Assembly: GCA_934525675.1 (NCBI GenBank)
Contig: CAKSZH010000008.1
Span: 35,658 to 99,657 of the forward strand
Reading direction: 5' to 3'
DNA length: 64,000 nt
From: an uncultured Eubacteriales bacterium
GTDB lineage: Bacteria; Bacillota; Clostridia; Oscillospirales; CAG-272
The position numbers were made by a program, and so were the translations under genes. Positions 58,271 to 64,000 of the stretch are shown piece after piece. The notes beneath the pieces were generated by a model, which searched no databases, was not told the DNA's origin, and saw nothing but the letters and a program-made list of their open reading frames with translations. Position 1 is the first letter of the stretch; every line of letters begins with the position of its first letter.

Positions 58271-58999
58271 ATGCTCATCAAACGAGGAGACATCTATTAC
58301 GCCGACTTAAGCCCGGTCGTCGGCTCGGAGCAGGGAGGTCTTCGCCCCGTGCTCATCATACAGAACGACATCGGCAACCGATACAGCCCGACCGTTATCG
58401 CCGCCGCCATTACATCGCGTATGGGAAAAACCAAACTGCCCACGCACATTGACGTTTATGCCGACCGCGTCGGACTTGCAAGGGATTCCGTGATCCTCTT
58501 AGAACAGATCCGGACGCTGGACAAACGCCGCCTCAAAGAGAAAATGGGACATCTGGACGAACAGGTCATGCGGGAGGTCAACTCCGCGCTTGCGGTCAGC
58601 TGCGGGCTGGACGACCCGTATCAGCACCCGCGTGTGGCGGTTTCCCATCCGCTTCCGCAGATGCCTGCGGCAGCGGCAAAACTGCCGGAGACGGAGGTGC
58701 CGGCTGTTCCCCCGGCGTATCCAGCGGGATTCCCGCACACCGGAGCCGTCGCTTCGCACGGCGGGGACGGAACGACGGTGATTTCTTCAATCCATCCGCA
58801 GGGCGTAACCGGAACAACGGGCGCTGTGTACGAGCGGAGCGACACAGCGGGTTCTTCCCCGCGCCCCGGGAACGGGCTTCCCACGGACACGACGCATGGA
58901 GGGACGATGAACGCCGCCGGTATCCACACGGTTGCGGTTGCTTCCCCGGCTCCCGTGATGCAGAGTGTTTCCGTGACATCGGAAGAGACAAAACAGTAA
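58271..58999 (+). CDS. MazF/PemK-type endoribonuclease with long C-terminal tail
   Basis: 242 residues. Residues 1-116 match NdoA/MazF (MLIKRGDIYYADLSPVVGSE; RPVLIIQND; ITSRMGK; DSVILLEQIRT), and the catalytic Arg25, Thr48 and Gln79 stand in the Bacillus positions. MazF cleaves mRNA at short sites. The family normally ends here; residues 117-242 are a Pro/Ala/Gly/Thr/His-rich tail without recognisable domain. ATG 58271 follows AAAGGGGAC, 33 bases inside the longest frame. No MazE antitoxin is adjacent, although in Bacillus it is encoded just upstream. Tail and missing antitoxin are both unusual. Confidence 0.9.
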   Translation: MLIKRGDIYYADLSPVVGSEQGGLRPVLIIQNDIGNRYSPTVIAAAITSRMGKTKLPTHIDVYADRVGLARDSVILLEQIRTLDKRRLKEKMGHLDEQVMREVNSALAVSCGLDDPYQHPRVAVSHPLPQMPAAAAKLPETEVPAVPPAYPAGFPHTGAVASHGGDGTTVISSIHPQGVTGTTGAVYERSDTAGSSPRPGNGLPTDTTHGGTMNAAGIHTVAVASPAPVMQSVSVTSEETKQ

Positions 59000-59226
59000 G
59001 CCGGGCAACGGAAAAGACGGGCGGTTATCCGGCGGACGGGGGACAATACGGTGACCGCATATCGGAACAGTCGGGCGCTGACCGGGTGCCGGAGGAGACG
59101 AAAGGTTGAGCGGGCAACGATGGGAACGGTCAACCGAATGCCGGAAGAAACACAGTGGAATCAATACCGGAAAAGCCGCCGTGCGCCGACGCACGGCGGC
59201 AACTGTCTGCCGGGTGGAAAAGCCGC

Positions 59227-59255
59227 TTGACCGATCCCCCGTTTTGTGTTACAAT
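59227..59255 (+). promoter_or_regulatory. Sigma-A promoter for the thioesterase gene
   Basis: TTGACC, 17 bp, TACAAT. A perfect 11-bp hairpin (59175-59200, GCCGCCGTGCG/CGCACGGCGGC) without T run lies just upstream; otherwise 59000-59226 has no gene. Confidence 0.6.
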
Positions 59256-59306
59256 CAGGGAAGAACCGCCGCGGGGAAACCGTTGGCAGAGGAGGTTTTG
59301 ACTGCT

Positions 59307-60044
59307 ATGATTTACGGAGAAACATATACCGTCCGTTGGCACGATACCGACGATGAAAATGAGGTGCGCCCCGCGCGGATGCTGGAATATATGCAGGAGA
59401 CCTGCAATCTGCAGTTCCTCGCCGCGGGGCACCCGCTCAACGAGATGCACAGGGACGACCACATGGGCTTTCTGCTCAGCCGGATTGCCTTGTCTTTTGA
59501 CCGTCCCGTTCACGCGTATGAAGAGATCCGCGTGGAAACCTTCGCGGCGGAGAGCCGCGGGGTGTCATACGGACGCTGTTTCCGGGTGACGCGCGGCGGG
59601 GAGCAGGTCGCCTGCGCGACCTCGACGTGGGCGCTGGCAAGGACGGATACCCATGAAATGATCCGTGTTTCCGACTGCCCGGTGGATCTCGGTGCGGAAC
59701 CGATGCTCGATTGCCCCGTCCCGCTCCGCTTCCGTATTCCGCAGGATGCGGCGCTGTCGGAGGTCGGAGGGCGCACGGTGTGGTACTCCGACCGGGATTT
59801 CAACCGGCACATGAACAATACCCGGTACCCCGATATGCTGTGTGACTTTCTGCCCGATCTTTCGGCGTTCCGCGTCAGGGGAATGGCGATTTCGTTCCTG
59901 CACGAAGCCGCGGCGGGCGCAACGCTCCGGATTTTCTCTGCCCGCGACACGGAGGACCCGGACCGGTACTGGTTCCGGACGCTCCGGGAAGACGGACAGA
60001 TCAATATCGAAGCGTCGGTGACCCTGGAACGGCGGGATGCCTGA
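59307..60044 (+). CDS. Acyl-ACP thioesterase
   Basis: 245 residues with two hot-dog domains. N-terminal: WHDTDDENEVRPARMLEYMQ and LLSRIALSFDRP; C-terminal: YSDRDFNRHMNNTRYPDML with the catalytic Asn-His pattern (N-x-H-x-N) of the FatA/FatB-type acyl-ACP thioesterases. It releases fatty acids from ACP. ATG 59307 is preceded by GGAGG at a 12-base distance; TTG 59298 is an alternative three codons upstream, and the frame remains open far upstream. Single gene between its own promoter and a terminator. Confidence 0.9.
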   Translation: MIYGETYTVRWHDTDDENEVRPARMLEYMQETCNLQFLAAGHPLNEMHRDDHMGFLLSRIALSFDRPVHAYEEIRVETFAAESRGVSYGRCFRVTRGGEQVACATSTWALARTDTHEMIRVSDCPVDLGAEPMLDCPVPLRFRIPQDAALSEVGGRTVWYSDRDFNRHMNNTRYPDMLCDFLPDLSAFRVRGMAISFLHEAAAGATLRIFSARDTEDPDRYWFRTLREDGQINIEASVTLERRDA

Positions 60045-60075
60045 TCGGTTTTCTCTTGTCCCCTTTGCCCACGGC

Positions 60076-60117
60076 AAACACGGACCCTCCGTACAAAAAT
60101 ACGGAGGGTCCGTGTTT
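60076..60117. terminator. Bidirectional terminator between convergent genes
   Basis: AAACACGGACCCTCCGTA-N6-TACGGAGGGTCCGTGTTT, an 18-bp stem with T runs on both strands. Confidence 0.9.
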
Positions 60118-60139
60118 TACTGTGCCTTACGGCACGGGT

Positions 60140-63100
60140 TTATCGGGGTGTTTTCCTTCTGCGAAGGAGAACCGCAGTGACCGCCGTCCCGGCAACCAGC
60201 ACCAGAGCGACCGCGAGCACGACAACCCACGTATGGTTCGTCGGCACGGTGAGCACCGTGAAGTCCGCCGTCGCGTCTCCACTCCCGGAGCGGATGGTCA
60301 GGGTGTGGGTTCCCGCCGCGAGTGTTTCCAGAAATTCCGGATGCAGGACGGCGAGAATACTTCCGTCGCGGGTGTCATAGTCCCCGGCGGCAAGTACTTT
60401 TCCGTCCACGAGGACCTCCCCGAAGTCGTCAAATGCCGCGTCGGAACGGAAGGAAAGTCCGTCGGTGCTGCTCTTGGTCCACTTGCTGCCGTTTCCTTCG
60501 GTGATCCGGGGCGTGAGCTTCGGAATAACGGTGTCATCAAGCGTGATTGCCGCCGTTGCGTCCCGGTCACGGAAGTAACCGGAGCAGGCAGAGCAGTGGA
60601 AATATTCCGTGTTGCCCTCGGAAGCCGCCGTTGCCGGAACTTCGCCGATCCGGCGCAGGGCTTCATGATTGTGTGGATCGGTCTCCCCGTACGTTTCGTG
60701 GCAGACGGTACATTTTGCGGGGGTCGAGCAGGTTGCCCTTCCGCCCCTGTGACCCTTCTTCGGAATCACGGTACCGTCGGAAATCTTTTCGCCGCACCCG
60801 CGGCAGTAGCGGTCGCCCGTGTAACCGTCGCCCGTACAGGTGGCGGAGACGGCGTCCTTTGTTTCCGTGCCGCCCGCGTGGCGGTGGGGATCGGTTTCCC
60901 CGTATTTTTCATGGCAGACCGTGCATTCTGCGGGGGACGTGCAGGTAGCTTTTCCGCCGCGGTGACCCTTCTTGGCGATGACCTCGCCGTCAGAGAGTTT
61001 TTCGCCGCACCCGCGGCAGTAGCGGTCGCCCGTGTAACCGTCATCCGTACAGGTGGCGTCTGCGGCGTTCTTTGTTTCCGTGCCGCCCGCATGGTTGTGG
61101 GGATCGGTTTCTCCGTATTTTTCATGGCAGACCGCGCATTCCGCAGGGGACGTGCAGGTAGCCTTTCCGCCCCGGTGTCCTGCGGGAACGGTCGCACTGC
61201 CGCCCGACAAAAATCCGCCGCATCCGATGCAGTGCAGGTCGCCGGAATATCCGCCCTCCGTGCAGGTTGCAGGTATTTTCTTTAAGATGACGGTGCCGCC
61301 CGTGTGGGTGTGTCCGTCAAAATCGCCGTATTCGCCGTCGCAGACCTCGCAGACGGCTTTTCCGTGGCAGGTGGCTGTCCCGCCGGAACAATGTTCGGTC
61401 TCGGTCCCCGCGGTGCAGCCGTCCTCGGTACAGCGACGGGTATGCGTTCCGTTTCCGTCCGACTGCCAGGCGTCAAAGGAATGAGCGGCTTTGGCTTCGG
61501 TCAGGATGAATCCGCATTCGCAGATCACCGCCGTCGTGCAGTCGCCGTCGTCGGTACCGGAGTGCGGGGTTTCATTCAGCTTTGCTGTACAGTTCCGGCA
61601 GGTTTGCCAGTGGGAATGCTCATCGTGGGAGAACCCCGGCAGAAGATCGTGACCCTTTGCCGCAATGCTTCCCGCGCATTCCGAACAGACGATGTCTTTT
61701 GTACAGGAGGGCATGTTTCTGTTGCCGGAGTGGTCGCAGAGCGTCCATTTTGCAGTGATCGTCAGGTTTCCGGCGGGCATGGTCGCGGGAATTTCAACGT
61801 CCCAGCCCGCGAAGAGGTAACCGGTTTTCGTGGGATTTGCGGGGGCTTTGACCGCCGAGCCGTAGTCCCCGGTGATGGAATCTGTCGTGCTTCCGCCGTC
61901 GGTGTCAAAGGTGATGGTGTAGCGGTTCGGTGTCCAGACCGGATAGAGCGTCATTTCCGCGTTGTCTGTGTAGGTCCCGCCGAGCGGGTAGGTTTTGGTG
62001 CCGTCGGCATTTCTCCAACCGGTCTGCGTGTACCCCATGCGGGTAAAGAGCGCGCCGGGAAGCGTCAGGGCGGTGTCGTAGTCCTTGATGCCCGTCGAAG
62101 CGTCTCCCGCTCCGTTGTCGCCGGGGGAAAAGATGACGCGATAGGTCCGTGCCTCGAAGCAGAGGTACGCCTTGTCTTTGTAGGTGTCGTCGCTGATCTC
62201 CGTCGCATCGGAACCGTCCGCGGCATTGCCCGCGAGCATCCGCATACCGGGGAGCAGGTCGGCAATGACGGTATGTGCGCTGTTTTCGTACAGTGCGGAG
62301 GGGTCGCCGATCAGAATCAGCGTACCACCCTTCACGATCAGCCGGTTGTCGGAAGTTCCCAGAGCACCGGAAGCCGTCCCCCGGCTGTCGAGCAGGAGGT
62401 TGCCGCCCTCGATAATGATGTCGTTTTTGTTTTCCAGCCAACCGGCGCGCAGAGCCCCGGTCCCTTTGATGAGAAGGTTGCCCCCCGTGTGGCTGATCCC
62501 GCGTTTGTCGTTTTCAAAAACGTTGTTTCCGATGAGTACCACGGTCAGGGTGTCGGAGAGGTCCGTCGTACCGAGTGTCTGTTTCCCGGTCAGGGTTGCG
62601 CCGTTCAGCGTCAGCGTTTTGGTCGTGTCGTCATAGGACACCGCGCCGTCGCCGTATACGTCGTTTGCGTTTTCGTTGTTGATGTAAAGGAGAATACCGC
62701 TTTCAGAGGAATAGAACACGCGGTATTCGTAAACGATTCTGCCGTTCCCCTCAAACCGGAGACTGTTGAAGGCTCCCGCATTGAAGTATCGGTAGACCGC
62801 ATCTGTAAAGACCGTGCCGGCAGCGGAGCCGGTGATCTTTGTACCATCCGCCGTACAGACGGTGCCTTCGATCCTGCCGCCAAGTGCCCGGAACTCCACG
62901 TTTTCGCCGAGGCAGAGAGCATGGCTTCTCGGGTCGGTGCTCCGGCATCCGGTGATCTGTCCGCCGGTCATCACGGCTTGCGCCGAGGAAGACTGTAAGC
63001 AGATTCCGCCGTCCTGCCACGCTTCACAATTGCGGATCACGGTTCCGCCCAGTTCAAAGGCGGTAAAGTCGAACGCCACAATGCCGCCGCCCGTTGTGAT

Positions 63101-64000
63101 TGCGGAGCAATCCGAAATCGTACCGCCCGTCAGGGTCAGCGTGCCGCCGTCCATGCAGATGCCGCCGCCGTTCCATGCAGAGCAATTTTCGATGCTGCCG
63201 TCCTTCATGAGGAAGGCGCCGCCGGTACTTACCAGAACGCCGCCGCCGTTTCCGATCACGTGGCAGTCGCGGATGGTCCCGCCGTACATGGTGAATGCGC
63301 CTTCCGCACCGACGCCGTGTCCGAATTTTTCAATAACGCCGCCGTACATGAGAAATTCCGCGCCGTTCATGACCCGGATGCCGGTCCGGTCGGAATCTCC
63401 GTTGGCGCTGCCCCGGATCGTGCCTCCGAAGAGCGTGAGCTTGCCGGCCTGATATTTTTTTTCAACCGAGATGCCGTCCTTCGGGAAGACGATCTTACCC
63501 TGTCCCGTGCAGTCGGTGATGATGAGTTCGCCCCTGGTGATCCTCATGCAGGCGTTTTCCGTCAGCGTGATCGTTTTCCCGTGCAGGCAGAGACGCACAC
63601 AGCCCGAGAAAGAGCCGTTGTACTCCTTGTCAAGCGTTACGTCGTCCGTCAGGTACCAATGACCGTCTTTGATCGAGGAGTAAATAACGCTGTTGTAATT
63701 GCAGGGAAGGTCGTCGGTTCCGGTCCACGGCGCAAAACCCATGTCGGTGTGCGACGTGTGGTCGCCGACAGCGGTATTCCCGCCGCAGACGCAGTGGTAG
63801 TGTTCAAGCCGCATGACGATTCCGGTGGTTTCCTCGTCATAGGCAAAGATATATCCCTCCCATGCGTTCCGCGTGGTGATAAAATGCGTCAGGTCGTCGG
63901 CTGTCAGTGTGTAGTTTTCGCCCCCGATGAGCCGGACGGGATTGGTTTTGATTCTGGTCGCCATGGCTTCCTGCAAATTCCATCCCACATTGAACGAGAT
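60140..64000 (-). CDS. Giant surface protein with beta-helix, InlB-type and cysteine-rich repeats (5' end missing)
   Basis: The frame is open to the window edge, so only the C-terminal 1286 residues are seen. From the edge: a beta-helix region (pectin-lyase-like, repeated GGTI motifs such as GGTIRDCHVIGNGGGVLV), a small sheet region, two InlB B-repeat-like segments (GYTQTGWRNADGTKTYPLGG; TFDTDGGSTTDSITGDYGSA), then a cysteine-rich array with CxxC pairs, in which a 71-residue unit is repeated (GHRGGKATCTSPAECxVCHE), a short beta domain, one transmembrane helix and RRRKTPR. No LPXTG is seen; anchoring is by the terminal helix. It is likely an adhesin or substrate-binding protein. The promoter is outside the window. 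Confidence 0.85.
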   Translation of the reverse strand: MSFNVGWNLQEAMATRIKTNPVRLIGGENYTLTADDLTHFITTRNAWEGYIFAYDEETTGIVMRLEHYHCVCGGNTAVGDHTSHTDMGFAPWTGTDDLPCNYNSVIYSSIKDGHWYLTDDVTLDKEYNGSFSGCVRLCLHGKTITLTENACMRITRGELIITDCTGQGKIVFPKDGISVEKKYQAGKLTLFGGTIRGSANGDSDRTGIRVMNGAEFLMYGGVIEKFGHGVGAEGAFTMYGGTIRDCHVIGNGGGVLVSTGGAFLMKDGSIENCSAWNGGGICMDGGTLTLTGGTISDCSAITTGGGIVAFDFTAFELGGTVIRNCEAWQDGGICLQSSSAQAVMTGGQITGCRSTDPRSHALCLGENVEFRALGGRIEGTVCTADGTKITGSAAGTVFTDAVYRYFNAGAFNSLRFEGNGRIVYEYRVFYSSESGILLYINNENANDVYGDGAVSYDDTTKTLTLNGATLTGKQTLGTTDLSDTLTVVLIGNNVFENDKRGISHTGGNLLIKGTGALRAGWLENKNDIIIEGGNLLLDSRGTASGALGTSDNRLIVKGGTLILIGDPSALYENSAHTVIADLLPGMRMLAGNAADGSDATEISDDTYKDKAYLCFEARTYRVIFSPGDNGAGDASTGIKDYDTALTLPGALFTRMGYTQTGWRNADGTKTYPLGGTYTDNAEMTLYPVWTPNRYTITFDTDGGSTTDSITGDYGSAVKAPANPTKTGYLFAGWDVEIPATMPAGNLTITAKWTLCDHSGNRNMPSCTKDIVCSECAGSIAAKGHDLLPGFSHDEHSHWQTCRNCTAKLNETPHSGTDDGDCTTAVICECGFILTEAKAAHSFDAWQSDGNGTHTRRCTEDGCTAGTETEHCSGGTATCHGKAVCEVCDGEYGDFDGHTHTGGTVILKKIPATCTEGGYSGDLHCIGCGGFLSGGSATVPAGHRGGKATCTSPAECAVCHEKYGETDPHNHAGGTETKNAADATCTDDGYTGDRYCRGCGEKLSDGEVIAKKGHRGGKATCTSPAECTVCHEKYGETDPHRHAGGTETKDAVSATCTGDGYTGDRYCRGCGEKISDGTVIPKKGHRGGRATCSTPAKCTVCHETYGETDPHNHEALRRIGEVPATAASEGNTEYFHCSACSGYFRDRDATAAITLDDTVIPKLTPRITEGNGSKWTKSSTDGLSFRSDAAFDDFGEVLVDGKVLAAGDYDTRDGSILAVLHPEFLETLAAGTHTLTIRSGSGDATADFTVLTVPTNHTWVVVLAVALVLVAGTAVTAVLLRRRKTPR
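60749..61174 (-). repeat. 213-bp tandem repeat in the surface protein gene
   Basis: Two nearly identical 213-bp units, 60749-60961 and 60962-61174, encode the 71-residue cysteine-rich module; diverged copies flank both sides. The near-identity implies recent duplication or gene conversion. Confidence 0.75.

Noticed and set aside
57754..58999. The small gene at 57754 as the MazE antitoxin of the MazF-like gene
   Set aside because: Its sequence has no ribbon-helix-helix or AbrB-like DNA-binding pattern, and a strong terminator separates the two genes.
59175..59200. Perfect 11-bp hairpin as terminator of the MazF gene
   Set aside because: No T run follows on either strand, so it was kept only as a note beside the thioesterase promoter.

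Overview
The window is about 64 kb of GC-rich DNA (clearly above 50% by eye) from a spore-forming, low-complexity-poor Gram-positive genome, most likely an anaerobic Clostridia-type gut or rumen Firmicute. The evidence is the spoIIAA-spoIIAB-sigF operon, spoVG, HPr kinase, a T-box leader, strong Shine-Dalgarno sites before nearly every gene, and many consensus sigma-A promoters with 17-bp spacing. The species cannot be named from the sequence. There are no rRNA, tRNA, transposase, phage or CRISPR genes; the window looks like ordinary chromosome with several accessory surface and transport loci.

Layout. 1-5.1 kb: end of tatD, the sigma-F module, murC on the minus strand, spoVG. 5.4-11.7 kb: a YfcE-type phosphoesterase, an unrecognised three-gene cluster (6.1-7.8 kb) behind a sigma-K-like promoter, a two-gene minus-strand pair (membrane-anchored barrel-like protein and a PrsA/SurA-like protein), hprK and a small unknown gene. 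11.9-18.6 kb: three surface lipoproteins, two of them paralogues with a glycoside-hydrolase-like barrel and one BspA-type leucine-rich-repeat protein transcribed from a tandemly duplicated promoter. 19-24.8 kb: PHP-domain protein, fumarase and malic enzyme, then pantothenate kinase (coaX) and an ECF transporter S component. 25-26.3 kb: an RlmI-like rRNA methyltransferase.

26.9-40.5 kb is the most striking locus: one long plus-strand operon from a near-consensus promoter. It encodes a 1130-residue solute-binding protein with an extra N-terminal half, two complete permease pairs, a secreted/membrane NHL-TPR-YIP1-like protein and a 1219-residue DUF5696-like exoprotein. No ATPase is encoded, so a shared ATPase elsewhere must energise it. 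It looks like a dedicated surface glycan capture and uptake system.

40.8-43.7 kb: a minus-strand operon of AbrB-type regulator, ABC exporter ATPase, ABC-2 permease and RluA-type pseudouridine synthase. 43.7-45.5 kb: a tryptophan T-box leader in front of a lone TrpB2-type gene. 45.7-48.4 kb: ArsR/CadC-type repressor, separate HMA domain and a Zn/Cd/Pb P-type ATPase. 48.6-60 kb: housekeeping and mixed genes (EamA transporter, YetF-like membrane protein, pgsA and rimO, iron alcohol dehydrogenase, DUF4358 lipoprotein, a second CDP-alcohol phosphatidyltransferase, Rrf2 regulator, alpha/beta-hydrolase lipoprotein, small unknown protein, a MazF toxin with a long tail, acyl-ACP thioesterase). 60.1-64 kb: the C-terminal 1286 residues of a very large surface protein on the minus strand, running off the window end.

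Gene starts were chosen by Shine-Dalgarno position and family alignment; several differ from the longest open frame. Promoters and terminators are read by eye from sequence and have not been tested.
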